Source: Patagioenas fasciata (taxonomy: Eukaryota; Chordata; Aves; Columbiformes; Columbidae). From it: 64,000 nt of DNA. The notes below the pieces were generated by a model, which was not told the DNA's origin, made no database searches, and saw nothing but the letters and a program-made list of their open reading frames with translations. Shown piece after piece: positions 47,204-58,100 of this stretch. Position 1 is the stretch's first letter. Every line of letters starts with the position of its first letter. The position numbers were made by a program, and so were the translations under genes. The stretch is taken from contig NC_092541.1 in assembly GCF_037038585.1 (NCBI RefSeq), positions 257,445-321,444 of the forward strand, read 5' to 3'.

Positions 47204-49344
47204 CGGGGGCTGCCTGGGACCGGGGGTGCGGGGGGGCTCGTTTTTAAAGAATTGCCGCTATTTATTTTTTTTTAATTTGTAAATATTTGATAATTGTGCC
47301 GGAGGATGAGGCGGGCGCTGCCCTGGCCGTGGGGGGAGCCGGGGGGGCTCCTGACTGTGGGGTGGTGGCCACTGTGTGGCTGGGCCCCCCCGCCATGGGG
47401 TGTCCCCCCCGGTGTGTTTTTACTGATGAAATGAGAATCTTTTATGTCACCGCTGGGCTGTCGCGGCTGTTGTGCAGGGGGGTTGGAGCGGGGGGGGGAT
47501 CCATTCCGGGGGGCCTGGGCGGGCATGGATGGTGCTCAGTGTTCCCCCCCTCGGTGGGGAAACTGAGGCACAGGGGAGCGGGGGCCTGGGTGGGGTTTGC
47601 TGCCAGTGCCGGGGGTCATTGCTGCCCGTCCCCTGCCCGTCCCCAGCCCGTCCCCTGCCCGTCCCCTGCCCGCGTGCTGTCCCCGTCCCCCCCCTCCCCG
47701 GGCTGGGCAGGTGTGTCCCCTCCGGCGGTGGAAAAGCAAACAGGGCAGGAAGTTCCTTCCTGCGGGAGGGTCGCAGGGCCCCTAAAGTGCCTCCGGCGGA
47801 ACCGGGGGCCATAAAGCGCGGGGGAGCGGGGGGGCCCTGTTTGCTCTCCTGGCTCCTTCCGTGTGCCCGGGGGGGCACAACCGGGGGTGGCACTTCAGGT
47901 GGTGACAGAACCATCCTGTGACCTTTGGAAGATGGCTGTTTACTGTCCCTGGGGGCAATGGTGCAGAAGATGCTCAGCTCCCTGTGCTCCCCCCGGGGCT
48001 GCTTTGTGACGGGGGAGGGAGCCTGGACCTTCCTTCCCCTCCCGGCTTGGGGACATCTGTGATGATGTGGTGACATTGCTGCTGTCTTGGGTTTGGTCCC
48101 TGTCTGTAGGTGGCACCGCAGGGTTGGTGTCCCCTGTTCCCCCCCGGGCCCCATCGGGGGCTCCTCTGGGGGGGAGGGTTCACCCCACCGACGGGTGCTG
48201 GATCCCAGGGACGCGTGGAGGGGACGGGGGGGCCGCGGCGCCATCGATCCAATTAGCGCGGCCACTGACCGGCTGTGGCACGTCACAGCAGCCGAGGGGG
48301 TGACCCGGGGCTCAGCGCTCGTGTCCCCGCACATGGCGGTGACACCGCGGCCACGCCACGGGGATGCGTTCCCCCAGGGCTCGGGCAGGCGCGGGCTCGG
48401 GAGCCCCGCGGTGGTGCCACCGCGCACCGGGACCCCCCTGCTGCTCGCCGGGGTGACAGCCAGGGCAGGAGCGGGGACCGTGTCCCCTCCAGCCAGGCCG
48501 GTGACACCCCGCAGGGTCCCCTGAGCCGTGTCCCTTCTGTCCCCTCTGTCCCTCTGGCTGGTTCTGGGCAGGAGCTTCCTGGGGATTTTGGGGACCCTCT
48601 TCTGCCACCTGTCCCCACCCCAGCACCCACGTGGTGGCTTTGGTGGCCCTTTCCTGGCGGGGACCGAGAGCTGCCGCTCACAGCACGTCCCTGCCCGGCG
48701 CCCCCGCGCCTCAGTTTCCCCAGGCTGGGTGATGGCTCCTTAATACCAAATCCCTAAGGAATTGGTGTCCCCCCGTGCGGGGACGGAAAGGGCAGCTCAG
48801 TGGCAGCGGGCGGTGGCAGTGGCTGTGGTGACAAGGGCTGTGGTGGCAGGGGCTGCAGCAGCCGCTCCGCGCCCTGCTCTGCTGTCCGGGGAAACCGAGG
48901 CAGCCACGGCTGCGATCCCCCCCGTGCTGTCCCCGGGTGGCTCGTGCCACGGCCGTGTCCCCTGTGCTGTGTCACGGCTGTGCCGTGTTTGTGTCCCTGT
49001 GCATAGCTGATGTCCCCGTGAGCCACTGCCGTGTTCCAGGGCTGTGCCATGTGCCAGGGCTGTGTGTCACATCTGTGTCCGTGTGCCACATGCCACATGC
49101 CATGTCTGTGTCCTGTGGCTCCGTGCCATGTCCCCGTGCCACTGTGTCCCCAACACTCCGTGCATGTCCTGCGCCCCTTGGTGCAGCCTGGGGGGCTCTG
49201 CCAAGGGACAGTGACAAGCCGCTGGCACGTGTCCCCCGGGGCTGGTGGCGGGGGGGCTGTGGGGTCCCGCGGTGCCCGTGGGTCGGTGCGGGGGAGGGAG
49301 GAGCCAGCAGCCCCCCCAGAGGCTTTAAAACCCCGTGCGGGTGG
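47204..49344. other. TMEM101-PYY interval with no recognised gene
   Basis: This 2.1-kb stretch begins with the TMEM101 3' UTR (T/A-rich at 47240-47295; I find no canonical AATAAA). It continues as GC-rich sequence with short A/T islands near 47930, 48245 and 48740. In mammals NAGS lies here. I looked at all frames and recognise no amino-acid kinase or GNAT-type segment. Confidence 0.6.
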
Positions 49345-49414
49345 AGCAGCCACGGTGTCCCCAGCACTGTCACCCACTGCCAGGCCCTGCCTGTCACCTC
49401 CCGCCTGCTCCACT
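49324..49414 (+). promoter_or_regulatory. PYY: PYY TATA-like box and noncoding exon 1
   Basis: A TTTAAAA box at 49324-49330 lies about 25-30 bp before a plausible start, and a GTGAGT donor follows at 49415. This gives a short untranslated first exon of about 65 nt, the usual layout of NPY-family genes. Confidence 0.55.
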
Positions 49415-49744
49415 GTGAGTGCGGGGACAGCCCGGGGACGAGGACCTGGGCGTCCCCTGGAGGGGCGGCTGGAACCCTGGGAGGGAGGTGGAGGTGCCCC
49501 CTTGGGAACTTGGGGGTCTCTGGAAGTCCCTGGGACGAGATGTCCCTTTGGGGACGGGGGTCTCCGGAAGGGAGGTGTCTCTGGGGGGCCATGGGGGGAG
49601 CTGTCTCTTGGTGGGGAGGGTGATGTCCCTGGGGAGCCGGGGGGGCCCTGGGGGTGTGACATCCCCATGGGGACGGGGTTTGGCGGGGAGGGGTACCCGG
49701 GATGGCAGGGGTGACGCGCCCAGCGCTGCCCCGTCCCCACGCAG

Positions 49745-50339
49745 ATGGTGCCGTCCCCGCGGCGCGCGCTGGCGGCCGCGTCCCTGTGTGCGCTGCTGTG
49801 CTTGGGCGCGCTGGCGGCCGCATACCCCCCCAAACCCGAGAGCCCCGGGGACGACGCGTCCCCCGAGGAGGTGGCCAAGTACTTCTCAGCCCTTCGCCAC
49901 TACATCAACCTGGTGACGCGGCAGAGGTGAGCGCGGGCACGGCGGCACTCGTGCAAACCCCTTTGCGTGGGGGGGGAAGTTCCCGTTTGCACACTCGTGT
50001 GCATCCCTTTGCACGCTCGTGCGTGTGCGATCGCGTGTGCAGCCTCGTGCTCCGTGTCCCGCAGGTACGGCAAACGAGCCGGCGTCGGGGCGGCCGCGCC
50101 GGGGCTGCTCCCCGGGGCCACCAGCGACAGGTCACGGTGAGTGTCCCCGTCACCCCGTGCACCGGGAATGGGCTGCGCCCTCTCCTGCGCCCTGGGGTGG
50201 GGGTCCTGGGGATGGTTGGTGATCCCAGGGGGTGCTGGGGGTCCTGGGGATGGTTGGTGATCCCAGGGGGTGCTGGGGGTCTCTCCCCCCGTTTCTCACC
50301 GCTCTTCCCCACAGGTACGATGATGACTCTGCGTGGTGA
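49745..50339 (+). CDS. PYY: Peptide YY precursor
   Basis: PYY is a gut hormone of the NPY family acting on Y receptors. Exons 49745-49926, 50065-50136 and 50315-50339 encode 92 aa; the ATG is the first base of its exon. A signal peptide ([20 protein letters not shown]) precedes a 37-residue hormone beginning [20 protein letters not shown] and ending [14 protein letters not shown] follows for amidation and cleavage, then a short C-peptide ending DDDSAW. The extra N-terminal Ala is also known in chicken PYY. The splice between TRQR and YGKR is typical of the family. The poly(A) signal AATAAA is at 50552-50557. PPY follows in the same direction as the tandem paralogue. Confidence 0.97.
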
Positions 50340-51353
50340 CCGGCCCCCCCGCCCCCGTCCCCCAAATCCTCCGTGTCTCCCCAGGGGACCGGGGTGGCCC
50401 CAGCACTGGAGCCAGTGCGGGCCCCCACTCGGGAGGGCCGGGGACCCCCAGAGCCCAGCCTGGGGGTGTCCCGCTGGGGGGGACCCCGACCCCTCCCCTC
50501 CCCGTCACTGTTGGTGGGTCCCGTACGGCCCCCCCGTCCCTGGCCAGTGGCAATAAAGACACGATCGTGGGCACCCGCCTGGGCTGTGTGTGGGAACGGG
50601 GGGGCGGGGAAGGGACAAGGGACAGAGGGACTCGCGGGGGTGCAGGGGACGGGGGGGTGGGGGAGTCAGGGGTCGAAGGTCAGTGGGGAGTGGAGTGGGG
50701 GGACAATAGGATGGGAGAGGGGTGTGCCGGGGGGCTGGAGCACTCGGGACTCGGATACTGGGGTGCACTGTGTGTGGGGGTGCACGGGGTATGGGGGTGC
50801 TGGGGGGCGCTGGCTGTGGGTGCTGGGGTGCATGGGGTATGGGGGTGCAGGGTGCACTGATTCCGCTGCTGTGGGTTACTGGGGTGCACGGTTTACTGGG
50901 GTGCACAGTGAGGTCCCTGGGGGGGCTGCAGCTGCCAGGGGCCGTGCCAGGGCTGGCGCAGAGGCCGCCCAGGCTGGGGGACCCCCCGGCCCCCAACCCA
51001 ACCCACGGTGGCCGTGCTGGGACACAGCGGGAGCTGCTGCTGGGCCCCCCGTTCTGGCTGCCACGTCCGCCCTCCTGTGCCCCGTCCCTCTGTCCTCCTG
51101 CCCCCCCGAGCCCTAGTGGTTCACCCTTCACCCAACCCCCTCCTTGTCCATCTGTCTTCTCTTCCTGTGTCCCGCTGTCCATCCGTCGCTGTCCCTCGGT
51201 CCCGCTGCCCACCCCTCCCACCAGCCTCCCCCAGGTCAAACATTAACCGAGGCTGTGCGAGGGGCCAGCTGTCCCTGTCACCCCGCATGGCCCCCGTCCC
51301 CCCTGGCCACAGGTGCTGTGTGGCAGGGTGACATCAGCAGGGGGACAGGGGGA

Positions 51354-51456
51354 TATAAGGGACAGCGCTGCGGTGGCAGCGGTGTCACTGGGGAGCCGGG
51401 GAGTCGGCAGCCGCGTCCCTGTCCCGCTGTGTCCCTGTCACCGCTCCTGGAACCAG
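51354..51456 (+). promoter_or_regulatory. PPY: PPY TATA box and noncoding exon 1
   Basis: TATAAGG at 51354-51360 is followed by a likely untranslated exon that ends at the GTTAGT donor (51457). Upstream, GTCAAACATTAACC near 51235-51248 resembles forkhead or HNF1 half-sites and is a possible islet element. The rest of 50560-51350 shows only GGGGTGCACGG-type repeats and C-rich sequence. Confidence 0.55.
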
Positions 51457-51714
51457 GTTAGTGGGACTGGGGGTTCGGGGGTGTGCGGGGGGACAGAGGG
51501 TGGTGAGTGTGGGGTGTGCAGGTGTGCAAGGGCGTGTGTGTGCACATGTGTGTACAACTGTACGCGTGTGCGTGTGCACCAGTGTGTGCTGCGGGAGTGG
51601 CGGTGTTGTGTGTGTGTGCACAGCTGGAGCTGAGACAGGTGAGTGTGCAAGGGGCTTGTGCAGGGCTGTGTGTGTGTGCACTCCAGGAGCAGAGGTCTGG
51701 GGTGCGTGTGCGTG

Positions 51715-52950
51715 TGCAGAGCGGTGCACACTGCGGGGGGGGTGTATGCAGAGCAGTGCACACTGCGGGGTGTGTGTGTGCAGAGCGGTGCACGCTGCGG
51801 GGTGTGTGTGTGTGTGCAGAGCGGTGCACGCTGCGGGGTGTGTGTGTGTGTGTGTGCAGAGCGGTGCACGCTGCGGGGTGTGTGTGTGTGTGCACACTGC
51901 GGTGCACGCTGTGGTGTGTGTGTGTGTGTGTGCACACTGCGGTGCACGCTGCGGGGTGTGTGTGTGTGTGTGCACACTGCGGTGCACGCTGTGGTGTGTG
52001 TGTGTGTGCACACTGCAGTGCACGCTGCGGGGTGTGTGTGTGTGTGTGTGTGCACACTGCGGTGCACGCTGCGGGGGGTGTGTGTGTGTGTGTGTGCACA
52101 CTGCGGTGCACGCTGTGGTGTGTGTGTGTGTGTGTGTGCACACTGCGGTGCACGCTGCGGGGTGTGTGTGTGTGTGTGTGTGCACACTGCGGTGCACGCT
52201 GCGGGGTGTGTGTGTGTGTGTGTGTGCACACTGCGGTGCACGCTGTGGTGTGTGTGTGTGTGCACACTGCAGTGCACGCTGCGGGGGGTGTGTGTGTGTG
52301 TGTGTGCACACTGCGGTGCACGCTGTGGTGTGTGTGTGTGTGTGTGTGTGCACACTGCGGTGCACGCTGCGGGGTGTGTGTGTGTGTGTGCACACTGCGG
52401 TGCACGCTGTGGTGTGTGTGTGTGTGTGCACACTGCAGTGCACGCTGCGGGGTGTGTGTGTGTGTGTGTGTGCACACTGCGGTGCACGCTGCGGGGGGTG
52501 TGTGTGCACACTGCGGTGCACGCTGCGGGGTGTGTGTGTGTGTGTGTGCACACTGCAGTGCACGCTGCGGGGGGTGTGTGTGTGTGTGTGCACACTGCGG
52601 TGCACGCTGCGGGGTGTGTGTGTGTGTGTGTGTGCACACTGCGGTGCACGCTGTGGTGTGTGTGTGTGTGCACACTGCGGTGCACGCTGTGGTGTGTGTG
52701 TGTGTGTGCACACTGCGGTGCACGCTGTGGGGTGTGTGTGTGTGTGTGCACACTGCGGTGCACGCTGCGGGGGGTGTGTGTGCACACTGCGGTGCACGCT
52801 GCGGGGGGTGTGTGTGTGTGTGTGTGCACACTGCGGTGCACGCTGTGGTGTGTGTGTGTGCACACTGCGGTGCACGCTGCGGGGTGTGTGTGTGTGTGTG
52901 TGTGCACACTGCGGTGCACGCTGCGGGGTGTGTGTGTGTGTGCGTGTGCC
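51715..52950. repeat. TG-rich minisatellite in PPY intron 1
   Basis: More than 25 copies of a unit of about 40-50 bp occur, each with GTGCACGCTGCGGGG, a variable TG run and TGCACACTGCG. The array gives open frames of up to about 690 codons on both strands; these are periodicity artefacts without start, splice or family support. Confidence 0.95.
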
Positions 52951-52981
52951 CTGGCGCTGAGGCCGCGGTGTGGGTGCAGCC

Positions 52982-53780
52982 ATGGCCCCCCGCTGGCCGC
53001 CCCTGCTGCTGTTGGCCTGTGCCCTGGCGCTGCTGGCCGGGCGCCCCGGCGCCGCCGGCCCCGCGCAGCCCACGTACCCCGGGGACCACGCGCCCGCCGA
53101 GGAGCTGCTCCGCTTCTACAACGACCTGCAGCAGTACCTCAACGTGGTCACCAGGCACCGGTGAGTGGCGGGGACCGGGGGGACGCACTGCTGCCTGCTC
53201 GCAGCGGTTCCTGTTGCAATCGTACTCCGGCCGCAGCGAACCCCTGTAGCGATGCGCTGCCGCATTGCAATGTGCTCCCGTTGCAACGGACGCCCTGTTG
53301 CAAAGTGCTCCCTGTTGCAATCCCCCTACCTCCTGCAACCAGATCTCTGTTGCAGCGCCCTCTCCACTGCAGCATGCTCCATATTGCAGTGCACTCCCCG
53401 CTGCAGCGCGTTCCCCACTGCAGCGCTCCCTCGTTGCAATGTGCTGCCTGTTGTAACGCGCTCTCCTGCTGCAACCCGCTCCCTTCTGCATCACTCTCCC
53501 CATCGCAGCGCACCGTGGCACCGTGCTGCCTCACTGCAACCTCCTCCACTGCTGCCGCCTCCCTGCTGCGATGCGGTCACTCCTGGTTGCAGCCCCCTCC
53601 CCGCCGCAGCGCGCTGCTCCCTTGCAGCCCCCTCTCGCTGCACCTTTGCTGCAGCAGCCGCTCCTGTTGCGCCGCTCCCGTCGCGCGGGTGCTCCGGTAA
53701 CGTGCTCCCCCCGCAGATACGGCAAGCGGTCGGGCGGCCGGGCGCTGTGCGAGGAGCCCCTCGGCGCCGCGGGGTACTGA
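52982..53780 (+). CDS. PPY: Pancreatic polypeptide precursor
   Basis: Pancreatic polypeptide is the islet hormone of the NPY family. Coding exons 52982-53160 and 53717-53780 encode 80 aa; an untranslated 3' exon starts at 53991 and the AATAAA is at 54083-54088. A signal peptide (WPPLLLLACALALLAG) precedes a 36-residue hormone beginning GPAQPTYPGDHAPAEELLRF and ending QQYLNVVTRHRY. GKR follows, then a short C-peptide with one Cys ending GAAGY. The PP-fold residues (Pro2, Pro5, Pro8, Tyr20, Tyr27) are in place. Intron 1 carries a large minisatellite that ends only about 30 bp before this exon. The start lies two bases after the acceptor at 52977-52979. Confidence 0.97.
53195..53690. repeat. TTGCAA-bearing degenerate repeat in PPY intron 2
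   Basis: Units of roughly 17-20 bp of the type CTGTTGCAACGCGCTCCC recur more than 20 times, strongly diverged. The array fills nearly the whole intron between the two coding exons. Confidence 0.8.
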
Positions 53781-54104
53781 CCCCCAGGTGAGGGGTGATG
53801 GGGGTCTGCGCAGCGGCTGAGCAGGGGGGCTGGGGACTGGATGCTGGGTGAACCCCCGGCGCCGCCCCTGCCTCAGTTTCCCCAACAGGCACGATCCTGG
53901 GTGCGGGTGGGGAGTCCTGGGGTGGGGTATGTGGGGTCGGGGTGTTGGGGGCACTGCGGATGCCAGGGTGCTGACTCCCTCTCGTTGCAGGGACACCGCC
54001 GGGACCGAGCGGGTGAAGAGGAGCTCAGGGTGGGGGGATGCACCCCTCACAGCCCCCATCACCCAGGGCCGGGTGCCCCCACAATAAACCCCCCTGCATC
54101 CACC

Positions 54105-55183
54105 TCCTGCCTCTGCCTGCTTGGGGGAGCGGGGGTGTCGGGGGGCACTAGTGGTGGGGGCACTGGCCGTACTGGTGCTAAGGACACTGGGGATGCTGGT
54201 GCTGGGACACTGGTGCTGGGGCACGGCGTGGATGCTCCACTCTGGGGGTGTCGGTGCCGGCACCGGGGTCCCCCCCGTGGCGCACACTGGGGGTGACATG
54301 GGGGCCTCGTGTGTCCCCGCACACGCGTGTGCCCGCCAGCGGGGCGCGGTGCCTTTAAATCCGCGTCCCCCCCGCCCGCGCAGCGCTCCCCGGCCCCCCC
54401 CGCTGCCATGGCAACCGCGCGGCCCCGCGCCCCCCGCCCGCCCCCTTAAAGAGGCCGAGCCCCCCCGTTCCCCCGCCCCAACCGCGAGCGGCTGCGCGGC
54501 TGCGTGCGGGGGGGCTCCCACGGGTGAGCACGGGGGTGCATGCAGGGGTGGGCGTGTTCGGGGGCGTCCCGTGGGTTTGCACGCGAGCGTGAGCACGCGG
54601 GGCTGTGTGTGCACACGGGTGTGAGCGTGCACGGAGCGGCTGTGTCAGCAGGTGTGCACGCGTCTACACGCGCGTGCAAGCTCGCACAGGTTACTTGCAC
54701 GCGCGTGTCAGCACCCCCCGCCCCGCCCGCGGGTGTGCAAACCGTTCGCACCCCCATTTGCACGCCGTTTGCACGCCGTTTGCCCGGCCGTTTGCACGCC
54801 GTTTGCGCGCCGTTTGCACACCGTTTGCACGCCGTTTGCACACCGTTTGCGCGCCGTTTGCACGCCGTTTGCGCGCCGTTTGCACACCGTTTGCACACCG
54901 TTTGCACGCCGTCTGCGCGCCGTTTGCGCGCCGTTTGCGCGCCGTTTGCACACCGTTTGCACACCGTTTGCACACCGTTTGCACGCCGTCTGCGCGCCGT
55001 TTGCACACCGTTTGCACACCGTTTGCACGCCGTTTGCGCGCCGGTTGCACACCGTTTGCGCGCCGCCCGTGTGCCGGGCCCTGAGCGAGGGGCCGGGGGG
55101 GCCCGCGGCGCGGGGTGGCGCGGGGGGGCCGCGGTACCCGGATCTGGGGAGCGGGCGCCAGGCCCGGCTCTGCCGCCGCAGCC
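54105..55183. promoter_or_regulatory. PPY-MPP2 interval with CpG island and 11-bp satellite
   Basis: After the PPY end comes a CpG-rich block (54350-54540), probably the MPP2 promoter. TTTGCACG-rich sequence and an 11-bp satellite follow at 54764-55066. I see no gene before the first likely MPP2 coding exon. Confidence 0.5.
54764..55066. repeat. 11-bp satellite, about 27 copies
   Basis: The unit is CCGTTTGCACG, with CACA and CGCG variants at its end. Because 11 is not a multiple of three, frames on both strands stay open and read repeated NGVQTVCKRRA-like peptides; these are not genes. Confidence 0.95.
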
Positions 55184-58100
55184 ATGAGCGGCCCCGGGGC
55201 CCCCCCGGCCGCCCCCGCCGGCGCCCCCGTGGGCCCCCGAGGTAGGAGGGGTCCCGGGGGGTGATGCCACGCGGGGGTGGCGTGCGCGGGGGGATCTGGG
55301 GACGGGAACGGGGGGGGTGAGCTGGGGGCAGGGAGATCGGGCTTGGGGGGGTCTCTCGGGACGTGCCCTGACCCCCGGACACGGGGGGGCTGTGGATCGC
55401 CCCCCCGGCTGCATCCGAGCATCCCCCGCCATTGCAGCGGGCGCAGCCTCGCGGTGCAGCGGCTGCCGCTTGCATCACAGCCCCCGAGGCGTCACAGCCC
55501 ACCGGATTGCATCGCACCCCCCATTGCATCGCACCCCCCATTGCATCGCACCCCATTGCATCGCACCCCCCGGTTGCAACACCCACATTTGCATTGCAGT
55601 CCTCCCATTGCATTTTTACCCCCCCCGGCTGCATCCCCCATTTGCAGGGCAGCCCCCCAGGTGCTGCGTGCACTGGGTGTGGGGAATACCCCCCCCCGGG
55701 GCTTCAGGGGGATTTTCCCCCACATCGTCCGTGCAGCCCCCCCAAAGCGCTGACTCGGGGGGGTTCTCCTTGCAGTCGCCACTGCAGGGACTGGGGGTGC
55801 AGTGTGCAGGTATGGGGTGCTTGGGGCCCTGGGGCAGATGTTGGGGGGCAGCAACTCTTTGCATGGGGGGGTGTGCTCCTCGGCCGGGGAAACTGAGGTG
55901 GGGGGGCTGTGGCGCTGGGCAGACAGCGTTAGGTCTGCTCGCCCCCGGCACCCAGCCAGGCAGGGCAGGGTGACAATCTGGGGGCGCGTCTGTGTGTCCG
56001 TCCTTCCTGCAGGATGGGGGGGGTCCCTGCTCCCGGGGGACCCCCCCACTGTCCCCACTTCCCCCGTTCCCTGCCCAGGTCCCATAACCAGGAGGCGGTG
56101 GGGGCAGGACGGGGGGACGAGGTTTCCCCGGCTGTGTCTGATGCTGCTACCCTCCCCGTGTCCCCATGTCCCTGTGTCCCCATGTCCCTGTGTCCCCCAG
56201 CCATGCAGCAGGTCCTGGACAACCTGATGGGGCTCCCCGGCGCCCCGGGGGCAGCCGACCTGGACCTCATCTTCCTCCGCGGCATCATGGAGAGCCCCAT
56301 AGTGAGGTCCCTGGCAAAGGTACAGTGACGTGGGGGTGGCACCGTGTCCCCTCGGCCCCGCTCTGCGGGTGGCAGCGTGTGGGGCACTGGGGGGCTGTGG
56401 GAGCACAGGTGGGTGTGCATGGGTGGACACGTGTAGGGGTGCACGAGTGTGCGTGTGCCTGTGTCGTGCGGAGGGAGATGCATGTGCGCCTGTGCACATC
56501 TGTGCATCTGTATGGATGCGTGTAGGCCTGCACGCACGTGTGTGTGCAGGCAGGGTGGTGTCTTTGCGTGTTTACACACGCGTGTACGTGTAGCACGCGT
56601 GTGTGTTGGGAGCAGCTGCTGGGGTCTTAACGGGTGTGGGGACGGCGCGGGGGTCCCTGATGCCCCGGCCCCCAGGCGCACGAGCGGCTGGAGGAGACGA
56701 AGCTGGAGGCGGTTGGGGACAACAACGTGGAGCTGGCGCAGGAGATCCTGCGCGACATCGGGCGCCTGGCGCGGCGGGACAGCGCGGCCGCCGAGCTGGC
56801 ACGCATCCTGCGCGAGCCGCACTTCCAGGTGGGCGTCGGGGGCGCGCGAGGGGTGCGCGAGGGGGCGTGCGGGGCGGGGGTGACGGCCCCCCCGTTGCAG
56901 TCCTTGCTGGAGACCCATGACTCGGTGGCCTCCAAGAGCTACGAGACGCCCCCCCCCAGCCCCATCCTGGACCCCACGTTCAGCAGCCAGCCCGTGCCCC
57001 CCGACGCCGTGCGCATGGTCGGCATCCGCAAGGTGGCCGGGGAGAACCTGGTGAGTGCGGGCGACGTGAGGGGCGGGGGGCATTGCAGGGGGCTGGGGAC
57101 ATCACAGGGTGCTGGGGACGTTGCAGGGAGCTGGGGAGCTGCTAGAGACATCGTGGGGAGCTGGGGGTGCTGGGGACTTTGTGGGGTGCTGGGGAGTTGC
57201 TAGAGACATCGTGGGGTGCTAGGGGTGCTGGGGACATTGTGGGGTGCTGGGGAGTTGCTAGAGACATCGTGGGGTGCTAGGGGTGCTGGGGACTTTGTGG
57301 GGTGCTGGGGAGTTGCTAGAGACATCGTGGGGTGCTAGGGGTGCTGGGGACATTGTGGGGTGCTGGGGAGTTGCTAGAGACATCGTGGGGTGCTGGGGGT
57401 GCTGGGGACATTGTGGGGTGCTGGGGATGTTGCAGGGAGCTGGGCAGCTGCTGGGTGCGGGCGGGTGGCGCGGGACGCGGGGACGCTGAGGGGACTGTGC
57501 CCGCAGGGGGTGACGTTCCGGGTGGAGCGGGGGGAGCTGGTCATCGCCCGCATCCTGCACGGGGGGATGGTGGCGCAGCAGGGGCTGCTGCACGTGGGGG
57601 ACGTCATCCGGGAGGTGGACGGGCGGGAGGTGGGCAGCGACCCCCGGGCGCTGCAGGACAGCCTGCGCCGCGCCAGCGGCAGCGTCGTGCTCAAGATCCT
57701 GCCCAGCTACCAGGAGCCGCACCCGCCGCGCCAGGTACCGCCCCCGGCCCCGCCCTGTGCCGCGCCCTGTGCCCCGCCCTGACGTGACCCCACCCTGAGC
57801 CCACCCTGAGCCCCACCCGCCCTGACCCCGCCCTGTGCCCCACCCACCTTGACCCCACCCTGACCCCGCCCAGCCCCCTGCCCACAGCTCCCTCTTCCCC
57901 CACCCACCGGTCCCCTGTGCCTGTGTCCTCCCATCCCTGTGTCCACGTGTCCATGTTGTCCCTTGGCCATACTGCCAATGTCCCAGTGCTCCTGTGTCCC
58001 ACGGGTCCCTGTCCCCTGGCCTCACCTCCTCCAGTGTCCCCTGAGCCCCACAACCCCCTGTCCCTCTGCCCATGGCCCCTGCACACCGGGAGGGATTCGT

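Noticed and set aside
51385-53700. Very long open frames (490-690 codons) of His/Thr or Cys/Val type on both strands
   Set aside because: They are produced by the TG-rich minisatellite in PPY intron 1, overlap the true hormone exons out of frame and resemble no protein family.
54605-55670. Frames reading repeated CKRRANGVQTV peptides that look like a repeat protein
   Set aside because: An 11-bp DNA repeat gives the same 11-residue peptide in every frame; there is no codon bias, start context or splice support.
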